From contig NC_133534.1 in the NCBI RefSeq assembly GCF_048544455.1, positions 32,068,217 through 32,132,216 on the forward strand: a stretch of DNA of 64,000 nt. The letters are read 5' to 3'. Source of the DNA: Silene latifolia. Lineage: Eukaryota > Streptophyta > Magnoliopsida > Caryophyllales > Caryophyllaceae. Below the pieces are notes generated by a model, which saw nothing but the letters and a program-made list of their open reading frames with translations, was not told the origin of the DNA and did not search any database. Position numbers and translations under genes: made by a program. Below are positions 11,131 to 21,819 of the stretch, piece after piece; position 1 is the first letter of the stretch; the number at the start of each line of letters is the position of its first letter.

Positions 11131-11693
11131 GCGCGTAAACATGTGTCACTAAATTCCTCTGCATTTACCCAAAATACTTTGCTATATTTACGCAATTTCA
11201 ATCATGTTTGAGCAAATGTACCAAAAATAAATCATGTTTGAGCGACAATTAATATTCTTGAATATATTTGCCTAAATTAATTAGAATATATGAAACAACC
11301 TTATCTTATCTTATTTTAAAATAAGATATTATATAGGTATGAAACGAAAATGTTAGAAAATCCTATCAAATTAGCTATATACATATTCTCTATAAATGAC
11401 AAAATCTTAACTAAAGTATTTTGTGCCTCAAAGCTTTAAAGAAACACGGAAGATTCCTTCAATTAATACACGAAATATTTTATATTTCCAAGATGAAATA
11501 AAACTTAACAGAAATTTAAATATGAAGTATCATCAGAATAATATTTTTCCCTTTTATATACAGTGTAATATTTTGCAATATATTTATCGTTTTATGTATT
11601 AATTTATAGTACGAAATCATTATACGTTATCGTAAGTCATAATCAATTATAGCTCATATACATTTTTCACAAAAAAACTCATTATAAACGGCA
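11131..11693. other. Intergenic AT-rich DNA, no feature recognised
   Basis: Highly AT-rich sequence with no ORF above background and no repeat ends that I could identify. Confidence 0.5.
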
Positions 11694-11832
11694 CATATCC
11701 GTCTATAACTAAAGACGGGCCAAATACAATAGCACATTCCTAATAGGACAAGCAACAAGTGGGCTGGTGGGGGCAAAAAATGTCACCACTTTCAAGCTAT
11801 TTGACCCGTCTTTAGCTATAGACGGATATATA
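11694..11832. mobile_element. Short palindromic MITE
   Basis: The left arm (CATATCCGTCTATAACTAAA, continuing GACGGGCCAAAT) and right arm (ATTTGACCCGTCTTTAGCTA, continuing TAGACGGATAT) form about 30-bp inverted repeats around about 70 bp. The element is about 139 bp and has no coding potential. Class not determined. Confidence 0.6.
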
Positions 11833-12840
11833 TATGTCTATAACATGACTAGCTGTACATTTTTAAATCTTACGGGGAACGAGGTAAATCTTAATATACT
11901 AAACTACTACAGTGCTACTCCGTATTGCGTGCTACCATTTAGTCAGAGCAATGTGGTTGAACAAATATCAAAAGCTTTCTTCCAAATTTATATTGCCATG
12001 ATTATCTGCTCTTTGAGTTTTAACAACATTAAACGGAACAGAAGTCAACAAAGAAGAACTCAACAAATACATGCATATAGATAAAATAGGTGAAAAAAAT
12101 GGAAGAAAGTGAATTAAGAAAAGGGTAATTTCGTCTTTTTGCCGGACGAAATTAGCAAGGTAAGGGCGACAAAAAAAAATTAACATCATTAAATAGAACG
12201 GAAGCGAAATAGATGTTCCAACAAAGAACTCGGCAAATTCATGGTGAAAGTGTGTTTACATATTCTCATTTGTTCAAGTAGAATCCCACAATAGATGACT
12301 TAACTATATAAATCAAGCGAAATAGTACATTTTGCAGTTCTTAAGATTTTTCTTATTTCTTTGGTATATGTTTTGTAGAACTGTTTGATTCTTCCCATTG
12401 TTTATGGCTATTTTATATAAAAAAAAGTATTGTTTATGGCTATTGTTACTAATACAGAGTACTTTATAAGTTATTTTCTCCATTTATGAAGGTTTATACA
12501 AATCTTTAATTTCATTTAAACATTTTTTATTTTTCCAAATTGTACAACAAAGATGCAATAAAAAAACCGAAATAAATTAATTAATCATGAAGCGAAGCTT
12601 TAAGTACAAGCGATTATTCTATGGTTAATGAAATATCAAGTGTGAGACAATGCGAGCATAAAACAGATAGACTAAAATGTACATTTTTCAAACATTTTGA
12701 ACATTGATACAATATTTTTGAAACGTAAACTTTGTACGATAAAATTTAACACTTATGACTTTTGAAATTTGTTTAAAATATCTATCGATATCATGTTATT
12801 TGTTGTCTTTTGTTTTTTATAAATGAAAATATAGTTAACT
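11833..12840. other. Intergenic DNA with a degenerate duplication
   Basis: No gene. About 12012-12075 (AACATTAAACGGAACAGAAG, AAAGAAGAACTCAACAAAT) recurs degenerately at 12181-12240, spaced about 170 bp. GTCTTTTTGCCGGACGAAAT lies between. Remainder AT-rich. Confidence 0.4.
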
Positions 12841-12849
12841 TAAATTAGT

Positions 12850-13010
12850 TTATCATCGAACCGATACCAGGTTGTGTTGTTTGACTGTAAATTACCGAAT
12901 CATTGCGAGTTGGAGTTTTTCGGGTTATGGGTTGCGGCAAGGTCTATGAGTTTAGACCTTGATAAAACGGGTCAGTCGGGCCAAGTAAAGTTTTAACCGA
13001 TCTACTTGAA
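12850..13010. repeat. GGGTC-type dispersed repeat, copy A
   Basis: Carries CGATACCAGGTTGTGTTG, GGGTTATGGGTTGCGG and AACGGGTCAGTCGGGCC. The same order of motifs appears at 13565-13720, and looser relatives at 18260-18560 and 50300-50600. Confidence 0.5.
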
Positions 13011-13079
13011 AATTCTTTATAATTCTGTATAAGGATTATTATACCTGTTAAAATTGGTTCATAAATGCGGGAAGTGCAA

Positions 13080-13425
13080 ATTAACGTGAAGTAGAAAATC
13101 TTGGGAAATAAACTCCTTAGCCTAATTCATGGGAATTTCTAAAAAGTGTTTGATTACCTATGTCGGAACTTAATTTATGGGAATTGCAAGTTACCAAGGG
13201 GGTGTTGGTAAGTAACTTCCTACAATTTTGTAGAAAGTGAATTCCATGGAAGTTCTACTTCCCCCATTTTTGCAAAATTGAGTCAACCAAACGACTTTCA
13301 TTTTTGCAATTCATGGGAATTCCTCCAATTTTTGCAAAATTGAATCAACCAAACAATTTCATATTTGCAATTCATGGAATTTTCCACTTCCCATAATTTT
13401 ATAAGGGCAACCAAAAAACTCTTTA
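13080..13425. mobile_element. MITE-like block with internal duplication
   Basis: Motifs ATTCATGGGAATT and its relatives occur in both orientations, giving imperfect inverted ends. A unit of about 60 bp (TTTTGCAAAATTGA.TCAACCAAAC...TTTGCAATTCATGG) is tandemly duplicated at about 13272-13385. No coding capacity. Exact ends were not fixed. Confidence 0.4.
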
Positions 13426-14366
13426 TTTAAAGTTAATTTTATTTGAGATTAATATTTAATCGTATTCATTATTTATATAAATATTAATATCACAATTATA
13501 TTGATAACTTTTTAAAACAAGTAACAATGTCTTTTTTTTTAAAAAAAAAAAAATTATAGTTAACATAAATTTATCCTTGAAGTGATACCAGGTTATGTCG
13601 GTTGACTCTATATTACTGAATCATTACGAGTTTGAGTTGTTGCACATTATGGGTTGCGGGTTAAGATATACGTGCATAGACTTTGGTAAAATGGATCGAT
13701 TGGGCCAGTAAAGTTTAAATCCATGTAACTTAAAAGTTCCATGTAATTCACATATTTTTTTTAGAATTATGTCATAATTGTTATAGAGTAATAACTAATT
13801 TGATTACAATTTTAGAAAATAGATGAGGTAGGGTAGTTGGAGGACGTAGCTAAGATATGGATTATGGGGGGTGGTCAGTTGTGGGGGGCTATTGAGACAG
13901 AAGTTGAGAGGGACGTTGTCGTCCCAGCTGTATGTTGGGTGTAGTCACCACTACGGTGGAGGGTCCGCCGATGGATCTCGAGGTAGTTGGCCAGTGTGAC
14001 GGACGTTGCTTCCGGACGTCCTGGCGACGACGGTGGTGGGAGAGAAAATGAGAGAGTAGGTAGATAATTTAAACGAGAATAAACAAGAGGGGTAATATGA
14101 TAAAAAAACGTACAATAATGAGTAACATTAAATGTATACTGCGTAAATAAACAAGTTATGAACTCTACAATAATTTTATACCCACTTTCATATTTCACCT
14201 ATCATAAGTTAAAAAGTCGAGAAAAAAAAGCACATTACTTCGAATAAAATCAAGTATCATAAACTTCTTATCAAAGGTGTATGTGTAGACAAAGTAAATT
14301 TTTCTAAAATTTAGTTATTCCCTAAATTTAAATATTTATAAGTTTTGACTTTTAAAAATATTTTTC
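13426..14366. other. Intergenic DNA upstream of a Helitron end
   Basis: Contains the second GGGTC-type repeat (13565-13720) and a GC-richer stretch at 13850-14045. An ORF on the minus strand there has no recognisable domain and I do not call it a gene. This may be the body of the Helitron that ends at 14402. Confidence 0.4.
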
Positions 14367-14370
14367 GTTA

Positions 14371-14402
14371 CCACCCGTGCAGTGCACGGGTTTAAAAACT
14401 AG
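14371..14402 (+). mobile_element. Helitron 3' terminus
   Basis: CACCCGTGCA and TGCACGGGT form a hairpin, followed by TTAAAA and CTAG at 14399-14402, then T. These are the hallmark Helitron 3' features. The 5' end was not found. Confidence 0.65.
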
Positions 14403-15120
14403 TAGGAGCATATTGTAATAGCATATTGAGTTTAAACATGAAAAAGTATAAATCCCGCGCCATGCGAGGTATTTTTAGATCTTTTAATTTATAATGTATT
14501 ATTTGTAAAATATGAGGATAAAAAGTTGAAATGGAAAATTAATGAAAAGAATTGAGTAAAGTCATGAAATGTGTATTTTAATGAAATTTTTTTGCCAGAA
14601 AACTAATGATCAATTTATAAATCTGGTCAAATAATTATAAAGATTTTTTGTCACAAAATTAATAATATTAGTTCGAAATTTTTTATACGAATTAAGTACG
14701 TGGTAAGATTTTTTTTTTATATAGAAACTAATAATATTAATTTATCGGTTTTTCATATAAGAATTTTAAATTTATACCAATTTTGTTTTATTTTATTTAA
14801 AAGATTATAATTAGTTAAAAAAAGATTATAATGATTAAATATTATATCTTGATTAAAAGATAATAATTTAATAAAACTATAACCTTGTTTCCTTATTTAG
14901 CTAAATTCTTTTTGGAGGAAAACTATTGAGAATTTTTATTGTCTTAGTAATAAGAGGGATGGTAGATTTGTCACATAATCTGCTAATTATCAAACATATT
15001 TTCTTAATTCTGTTAATTTAATATGATGGTCAAACCCGCTACTAAAATCTGTCAATCGTATTCTGCTAACGGAATCTACTATCATAAATCTGCTTCTGGC
15101 GTGAAGCCAAATATGGCCAT
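14403..15120. mobile_element. MITE family M1 fragments (copy 3) split by AT-rich insertion
   Basis: 14403-14440 (GGAGCATATTGTAATAGCAT) and 14930-15118 (reverse complement begins GGCCATATTTGGCTTCA and has AGCAGATT) match the two ends of family M1. The roughly 490 bp between are unrelated AT-rich DNA that may be a later insertion; it starts with a degenerate CCCGCGCCATGCGAGG hairpin. Confidence 0.35.
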
Positions 15121-15665
15121 AATATCTGTAAATATTATATTCAGCTAGTTTTCCTTATGAAAGAGGTATCCGTCTATACGTATATTTTTATTAAATAAAC
15201 CTGTCTTATATAAAAATCAATAAAAAAGGATTTAAAAAAACATAGAGAAATCTTTTATACTTTAAAGGGGAGGAAAAATAACACAATATTATCAAGAAAT
15301 ATAATAAAAGAAAATGTAATCCATAAACTACACCGCAAATTTACGATGTTGAGACCAAACAATCCAAATCGGCTCACGTTACAATTGGACCGACACTATC
15401 ACTACTTTAAGAGTTTATATTATTATATACACAAACTATTATTTGTGACCGTCTTAAGTTAAGACGATATTTACAACCGATTTAAAAAAAAAAAAAAAAA
15501 AAAAAGAGAGATGTGAAATATTATGAATTAAGACGATCTTAATAAAGACCAATCATCATTATATAATAAACGGACCTATAGCCTACATGTACGTAAATCC
15601 CCATGGCCCACCCCACCTTATCACTTACCCTACTCACTCTCACCCTCATTATACACTTATTTATA
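15121..15665. repeat. Intergenic DNA with GTCTTAAGTTAAGACGAT repeat and A tract
   Basis: 15448-15470 (GTGACCGTCTTAAGTTAAGA) and 15525-15545 (GAATTAAGACGATCTTAA) are inverted relatives around a run of more than 20 A. A similar unit occurs at about 63640-63755. No gene. Confidence 0.4.
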
Positions 15666-15958
15666 CTCCTCCGTTCAACTCCACCTCGCATGTTTGCTTT
15701 TTGCACAGGTATTAAGGAACGGATTAGAAAAACTATAAAAAGTGCATAGGAAAAGAAAATGGTGGGGTAAAAATATTAAAAAAATATAAAGGTGGGGTTT
15801 TATAGTGAATTAGTGTGAGGTATGGATGACATTTTTTGTAAATATGGAGTGTAAATAAGGATAGAATGGTCATTTTCTTGGCCTAAAAAGGAAAGATATA
15901 AAGTGAAGTTGAATGGACAAAAAAGAAATACATGTAAAGTGGAGTTGAATGGAGGGAG
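15666..15958. mobile_element. Stowaway MITE
   Basis: Ends CTCCTCCGTTCAACTCCAC and GTGGAGTTGAATGGAGGGAG are near-perfect inverted repeats, with TA on both sides (15664-15665, 15959-15960). 293 bp, non-coding. Confidence 0.85.
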
Positions 15959-15960
15959 TA

Positions 15961-16647
15961 TAAGTCTAATTTTTCCGCCGCTTTCATCTTACTCCCTCAT
16001 CACTTACCTCACTTACTCTAAAGCCAGATTAGTTAATAATTCATCTTCACTCTCATAAAATATGTTTTAGTTCCTCTTGCTTCATCCTCAGCACAAAAAA
16101 GGAATCATCCTTTAATTTTCTGCCTCGTCAATGATTTACATCAAGAAATATTTTTTATCGCTTTTTACATGCGAATTACATAAATTTGATGTCAAAATAT
16201 TGGGGTTAATTGAAGAGTATAATAAGAAGAAACTCATGTAATTATGATCCTAAATTTAATATCTCGATTTTGTTTATTAACTCGAATGTGTTGTTTTTTG
16301 GTAATTGGTACGCAACTTGAATGTATTCTCATGCCCATATTTTTTCCATTTTATTTTTTTGAAAGTTTAGAATCACTAATGAAAGCATAATAGTGTAATA
16401 TATTTAATTAATTTAATTAGTGATGGGAAGATAAAGGGTAATTAATTAGTGAACGCAAGAGAGAGGGTAATTAAATATGTAAAAGGAACATAGAGCGCCC
16501 TACTTAACACAACTTTTTCCAAAGTACTAAAAATCAGGGATCAATGAAAAGCCAAGAAAAAACCCAACTTTTATACTATGCAGATATTTCTAGTAGTTAA
16601 TTTGATCTTTTATATTCATTACTGTCTACTTAATATCCTCTATATAC
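15961..16647. other. Intergenic DNA, no feature recognised
   Basis: AT-rich, no ORF or repeat ends found. Confidence 0.5.
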
Positions 16648-16650
16648 TAA

Positions 16651-17478
16651 GGGGGCGTTTGGTTGGGGGGAATAAGGAAAGGGAAAGAGAATAAAAATGG
16701 TTAATTCCTTTTGTTGTTGTTTGTTTGACACAAAGAAAGGGTAACCCATACTCTCCCTTACCCCTAAAACCATTCTCATCCTTACCCCTCCCCCCCTTGG
16801 GTAAGCCCATAACCCCATAACCCCATAATCCCTTCTTCCTCCTACTCCCTATTTCCACCACTCCCACCAACACCCACCACACCCTCTCACACCGTCAACC
16901 ACTGCCACCTACACCCTACACCCACCACACCGACACAACCACCACCAGCGACGCCGACACAACCACCACCAACGACGCCGCCTGTCCACGCTACCCCATA
17001 TCCTCAACCACTGAACACCACAACAACACCTTCAGTAACTCTCCCACCCCCACCAACCACCACCAACACCTTCCTCGGCCACACCACTACAACCGCCCGA
17101 CGCCGGCCACACCAGATCTGGTGTTTTAAGGGGTGGGGGAGGGGTTTTCGAAGGGTTGTGGTGGATTTTTTTTAGAATGAATAAGGTGTTTGGGGTCGGG
17201 ATTGTGGTGTTTGTTAAGGGCGTGAGGCGCGGTGATTAGCTTCGTCGTGGGGTACCGTGAGGAAGATCGTCGGCGCCGCTACTTGTGGTGATGTCGGTGT
17301 AGATAATGGTGGCAGGTGGTGGGTAATGATGGTGGAGATGGTGGATGTTGGCTTTTAATTCCCTTTCCCTCTAATTGTCAACCAAACACCCAAGTATAAT
17401 ATGGGTGATCCCATTCATTTCCCTCTCTTATCCTTTCTTGATTTCATTCTCTTACCCTTTCCCGTACCAAACGCCCCC
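16651..17478. mobile_element. Tourist-like (PIF/Harbinger-type) non-autonomous element
   Basis: Left end GGGGGCGTTTGGTTGG, right end CCAAACGCCCCC, flanked by a 3-bp TAA duplication (16648-16650, 17479-17481), as expected for PIF/Harbinger. Length 828 bp. The subterminal regions are rich in AAGGAAAGGGAAAGAGAAT and its complement. The centre (about 16840-17100) is dominated by CCACC/ACCACC, unlike its AT-rich surroundings. No transposase. Confidence 0.85.
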
Positions 17479-17666
17479 TAAATGAATAGGAAAAACTCAA
17501 AGTTTTCCCGCCTAAAATATTTCCTATATTTTGATATAATCTCTTATTTTCTTTCCTATTTCAATATAGTTCCCTATTTAAGATTTGTTTCTAGGTTTTT
17601 TGATGATAAAAATTTTGTTCTCGGTAAGATAAGTTGTAGCTAAAATATATGCTATTAAAAAAGTTA

Positions 17667-17874
17667 CTCCCTCCATGCCGGTCAATTATTGTCCTTTGGT
17701 TTTGCCACAAATACCAAGGGAAGAGAAAAGAGCCAATTATTAGATGATAAGTGGAACAAATTGAGTGTGAATGATCAAATAACTCATCAAGTTCTTTCTT
17801 AAAATAAAAAGAATAATAATTTAATGAGACACTACAAAATGGAAAAGGACAACAAATGACCAGGACAGAGGGTG
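17667..17874. mobile_element. Stowaway MITE
   Basis: CTCCCTCCATGCCGGTCA at the left and, reverse-complemented, CACCCTCTGTCCTGGTCA at the right; TA at 17665-17666 and 17875-17876. Confidence 0.75.
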
Positions 17875-17876
17875 TA

Positions 17877-18260
17877 TAAACAATATCATTAAATCTGTGT
17901 AAAAACTTTTTTTCATTAAAATACACATTTCATGTTATGAGTACTACTTAAATTGTTTTTTTCCCCCTCTCAAATCAAAATAAAATGATGAAAAACGTTA
18001 AAAATTAATGAATTGTCAATTTACACTCTATAAAACATATTTAATAGTTATTGAAGTATTAATTATATTGACATAATTATAGAAATTAAGTTATTTTAAT
18101 TATTATTTATTATTAAGTTACAAAAATTTATAATATTAATTTTTTAATTATTTATGTAATTAAAAGTATAAAAAACTAATGTTTTATTATTATTATTATT
18201 ATTATTTCACATATAATATATAATTATTAATATTTTAATAAAATTCTTGAATCATCTTTA
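17877..18260. other. AT-rich DNA with (TTA)n
   Basis: No gene. A (TTA)n microsatellite is at 18184-18206. Confidence 0.5.
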
Positions 18261-18560
18261 ATCTAACAGGTCGATTCGTTCGGGTTAGGTTTTGACCATA
18301 AATTAACGGGTCATTTCAGGTTTGAGTTAAACGGGTCTCGGGTTGAGATTTTATGGGGTTTGACCTTGGAAAAGGTAGATCAGGCGGGTCAGGTTTTCAG
18401 GTCGAGTCAGAATTGAACATCTCTAAATGTTGGTCCTAAATTAGAAAGTTATTTTGTTGTAACTTAGTCTTGGGTAGTGGGTCAAGATTTAAGGGTTTAT
18501 GACCATGAAAAAACGGTTTAGGTTCAGTCATATTTCCAATTCTGGTCAATTTGACAGATC
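18260..18560. repeat. Degenerate CGGGTC/GGGTT repeats
   Basis: Motifs GTTCGGGTTAGG, AACGGGTCATTTCAGG, GGGTCTCGGGTTGAG and CAGGCGGGTCAGG recur, the complementary strand of the type seen at 1104-1430. Confidence 0.5.
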
Positions 18561-18691
18561 TACATAATACTATGTAGAGCAATAACGTTTAATTTGTTAA
18601 TGGGGGAAAATCAAACTTTAAATTCTATTTTTTTTTAATTATTGTACAAAGTACAACATTAATTATAAAACTGTTATTCGCGTCATAATTA

Positions 18692-18910
18692 ATACTTCCT
18701 CCATTTTTTTATCTTCTCATTTGCTTTATTATGGTCTCCAAAACAGATCTTTGACCAAATCTTCGGACTTCTATTTGTCTTTTTTGTCGAAAAAAATATT
18801 AAGCAAAAGATATTTTGATAATAAGTAAATATTTTATTTTCAACATATTTACGATTAAAGTTCATATTGGCCTTCAAAAAGCAAATGAAAAGATAAACAA
18901 ATAGAGAAAA
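18692..18910. mobile_element. Degenerate Stowaway-like MITE
   Basis: Left CTTCCTCCATTTTTTTATCT... and right, reverse-complemented, TATTTTCTCTATTTGTTTATCT share a TATCTTYTCATTTGC block in inverted orientation. More diverged than the other Stowaway copies. Confidence 0.5.
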
Positions 18911-18930
18911 TATAAATAAATTTTAAAACA

Positions 18931-18959
18931 AACCGTGAATTTCATGGGTTTAAAACTAG
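18931..18959 (+). mobile_element. Degenerate Helitron 3' terminus
   Basis: AAACCGTGAATTTCATGGGTTT is a decayed hairpin, followed by AAAACTAG and T. The structure parallels the end at 14402. Confidence 0.45.
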
Positions 18960-19529
18960 TATAATAGAAGACTTTGTATGAATGATAATTTCTGAAAAAG
19001 TAAAAAGCAAGCTCTTGTAAAAAAAAATTGAAAGACATCTGGAAATTTCAGTTGTAATTAAAAAGTCAATTTTTCTCATAAATCGGATCAAATATCGGAT
19101 TACTGGATATCTGATCCGATAATTTCGGATACTAAAGTCGGATATCCGCAGTAATTTGGATCGGATATCGGATAGTGAAATTATGAAAATTCGGCCGGAA
19201 AATCAATTTATATTTTTGTAGTGAATGGGCCGGAAAATATGAAAATATGAAAATTAATTAATTGTCACAATATGAAAAATATGAAAATTCACAATTCAAT
19301 GAGGTAAAATATGAAATTAATTAATTTGTGCATAAATTATATGAGATGATTAACTAATAATCCAAATCCTTTAGCATGGCGAGTTGTTTCGTAAAATGAC
19401 GCTATTGATAGTGTTTTTGTAGTGAATGGGCCGGAAAATCTATTTATATTTTTGACTCTTTTTATTGATAGGGCTAAGCAAGGGGTAGGTATTAACGGTT
19501 AAATGTTAATCTATGTTAATCGACACTAA
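18960..19529. repeat. Flank of P450 exon with GGATATC motifs and a spaced repeat
   Basis: 19083-19175 contains many CGGATATC / GATCCGA variants. TTTTTGTAGTGAATGGGCCG occurs at about 19215 and again at about 19415, 200 bp apart. No P450 N-terminal coding sequence is visible here; the frame of the exon meets a TAA at 19527-19529. Confidence 0.5.
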
Positions 19530-19982
19530 AATTTTATATTTTGGCTCCTAACAACCTGGGACACGAAATCTGCAGGTGGTATGACAAACGTCGTGATGGG
19601 GTCGGAAATATTTGATACGACCTTAAATATCATGACAAGGATGTTGTTTGGTGAGAGGTACTACGGTTTAGAAACATGCTCGGATAAGGCAAAGCGACTC
19701 AAAGAGTTTGTAGTGGAATCTATAAGACTCGTAACTTTGACGTGCATAGGAGACGATGTGCCATGCCTTAGGTGGTTAGATTGGAGAGCAGAAAGGAGAT
19801 TTAGGGAGTACACAGAGAAAAGAGATAGGCTTATGGTGGAGCTGATGGAGGAGCAACGAAATAAAAGAAAAGAAAATGACGTGGACACTAACAATATGAA
19901 GCCTATGGTTCAAACACTTTTGGAGCTCCAAGACTCCAACGCTGAGTACTACCGAGATCGGGTTATCCACAGTCTTATGGCG
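19530..19982 (+). CDS. Cytochrome P450 (CYP81-like), internal exon, N-terminally truncated
   Basis: Open for 151 codons. It matches the middle of CYP81-type P450s: SAGGMTNVVMGSEIFDTTLN, then IMTRMLFGERYYG (helix D/E region), VPCLRWLDW, a charged helix (EKRDRLMVELMEEQRNKRK) and VQTLLELQDSNAEYYRDRVI leading into helix I. It stops at LMA, followed by GTAATG, a good plant donor; the phase is 0. Joined to 49421 it continues the I-helix with no residue gained or lost. About 145 N-terminal residues (membrane anchor, proline hinge, helices A-C) are absent from the whole window. The point where homology starts (about 19530-19560) is uncertain; a possible acceptor CTGCAG ends at 19575. P450s of this family oxidise specialised metabolites at the ER membrane. 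No frameshift or stop is present. Confidence 0.75.
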
Positions 19983-20798
19983 GTAATGTACATCTACACT
20001 TTAATTTGATTATTATGTTAGTGAGAGACGGTTTCTACTAACACTACTACAAATCCAGGCCACTACAACGCCCCTTTAACAACGCTTAATCACGAAAATC
20101 ACCATAGACATTGTAGAACGTATGGCGCGAATTTTACTAAAATTAATTACAACGATTATGGTCATATAACCGTTGTTATAAGTTTTAACAACGGGTCAAA
20201 CATGCACAACCGTTGTTAATAATTTGGCGCAAAGTTAGTGAAAAGTAATCACAACGGTTAATTTTTAAACCTGTTGTTAAAACTTTTTAACAACGGTTTT
20301 TATTTAACAACCGTTGTTAAAACTTTTTAATAACGGTTTTTGTTTAACAACCGTTGTCAATACTTTTCATACTATAAACCACACAAACACAGATCAGCTA
20401 CAGCCACAAAACACAAACCTTAACACAAACACAAACACAAACACAGACAAACACAAACACACACTTTCTCATCGTCTCTTTCTCTCTTTCTCATCGTCGC
20501 TTTATCATCTCGCCGTCACTGTTGGTTTCATCGTCTCTTACTTTCTCTAATTATCGGTAAATCTAAGTCGTCCTTCACCGTTGGTTTCATCGTCATTATT
20601 TTCTTTTTCTAATTATTTCATTTGCATGTATGTGTTTTTATCAATCATTATGTTATTTCTCTAAGTATTATTCGCTTAATTAGCTAGTAAAATAAATTAA
20701 ATAAAATAAAACAAAGAAGAAGCAAGATGATAGAGAGGAATGCATGATAAACTTAATTAATTAATATATACATATAAATACATAAATTTTAAAAAGAA

Positions 20799-21086
20799 TT
20801 ACATTGATAAAAATGCAATTCTTATATTTTCATAGAGAGTCTTATTCTCTTCTATGATATCTATCCTCTCCTCCTTAGCTATTTGGAGGTTTCGTTCAGC
20901 AGTTGCTATATCGTCATATAGCTGCAACAACTGCTGCTCTGTCAAGCCATCTTTTTTGGCGTCCTTGAGTGCGGATCGAGCATCCACAAGGTAGCTCCTG
21001 AAACTGTCCTCAATGTAGAGCAACCGGCAGATGAAACTGTTGTTGTTCTCGATCATAGTAAGAGTCTTAAGGATGATATCATTCAT
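20799..21086 (-). CDS. Small coiled-coil protein carried by the CACTA element
   Basis: A 95-residue open frame, not recognised. It is rich in D, E, K, L and A. Residues about 30-85 should form a long amphipathic helix or coiled coil (for example LTEQQLLQLYDDIATAERN then LQIAKEERIDIIEENKTL). There is no signal peptide or membrane segment. Gene-like context supports it: a TATA box (TATAAATA) lies 115 bp upstream of the ATG and a CT/A-rich leader with repeated CAAACTCCAAACC follows. It may be a captured host gene fragment or an accessory product of the CACTA family. Expression is unknown. Confidence 0.45.
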   Translation of the reverse strand: MNDIILKTLTMIENNNSFICRLLYIEDSFRSYLVDARSALKDAKKDGLTEQQLLQLYDDIATAERNLQIAKEERIDIIEENKTLYENIRIAFLSM

Positions 21087-21200
21087 TTTGTTGATGAAGT
21101 TTGGAGTTTGTTTGAAAGATTAATTAGGGTTTGGAGTTTGTTTTAGCAGTTAGGGTTTGGAGATAGTGAGATAATGGAATGGTGGTTGAGATAATGCATG

Positions 21201-21208
21201 TATTTATA
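21201..21208 (-). promoter_or_regulatory. TATA box of the CACTA-borne ORF
   Basis: TATAAATA on the minus strand, followed by a 115-bp leader to the ATG at 21086. Confidence 0.4.
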
Positions 21209-21819
21209 CTAAGTAATGTGTGGTTTGAGTTGTTTTTTAATTAATATATGTTTAGGAAGTTGTGCCATAATCATCATCATATCTCTCTCTGCTGATTCAA
21301 ATCTTATTATAACCCTTCTCATTCCATATTGTCCATTCATATGCTCAGGGATGGCAGTAATAATGCATGCATCGGAATTATAACGGGCCGTAATTATGCA
21401 TTCATCTAGTAATATTTAATTTTTGTTTTTTTTTTAAAAACAAACAACAACGATTATTTAGAAACAACCCGTTGTCTTTAGTTATAACAACGGTTTTTTA
21501 TATTACAACCGTTGTTATAACTTTCCCACCCAAATTGAGTCACACTTTCCACAACGGGTTTTTATACTTAAAACCGTTGTTAATAGTTTTAACAACGGGT
21601 TCCTTAAGAAAACCAACCGTTGTTAAAAACCTTTTACAACGGATGCTTTAACAACGTCCGCTTTTTTATATAACAACGGTTTTTAACCGTTGTTATAGCC
21701 TGTATCTGTAGTAGTGTAATAAATTATATGGAGTGAACTTAACCTCTTTATATATGTGTGTAAAGAAAAACTCACTCAATTTCTAATTTACCATCTAACA
21801 TCTATCCTTAAAATGAAAA

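Larger units (their letters stand above)
20042..21716 (-). mobile_element. Non-autonomous CACTA element with 3-bp duplication
   Basis: The ends are CACTACTACAAATCCAGGC and, reverse-complemented, CACTACTACAGATACAGGC. The 3-bp duplication TAA flanks it (20039-20041, 21717-21719). Subterminal regions (20150-20370 and 21440-21700) are full of AACCGTTGTTA / TAACAACGG motifs in both orientations, the usual transposase-binding architecture of CACTA elements. At 1675 bp it has no transposase. It carries one small gene-like unit on the minus strand. It lies only 59 bp after the P450 splice donor. Confidence 0.9.

Noticed and set aside
13875..14198. 107-codon minus-strand ORF
   Set aside because: No recognisable domain, and composition follows local sequence; insufficient support.
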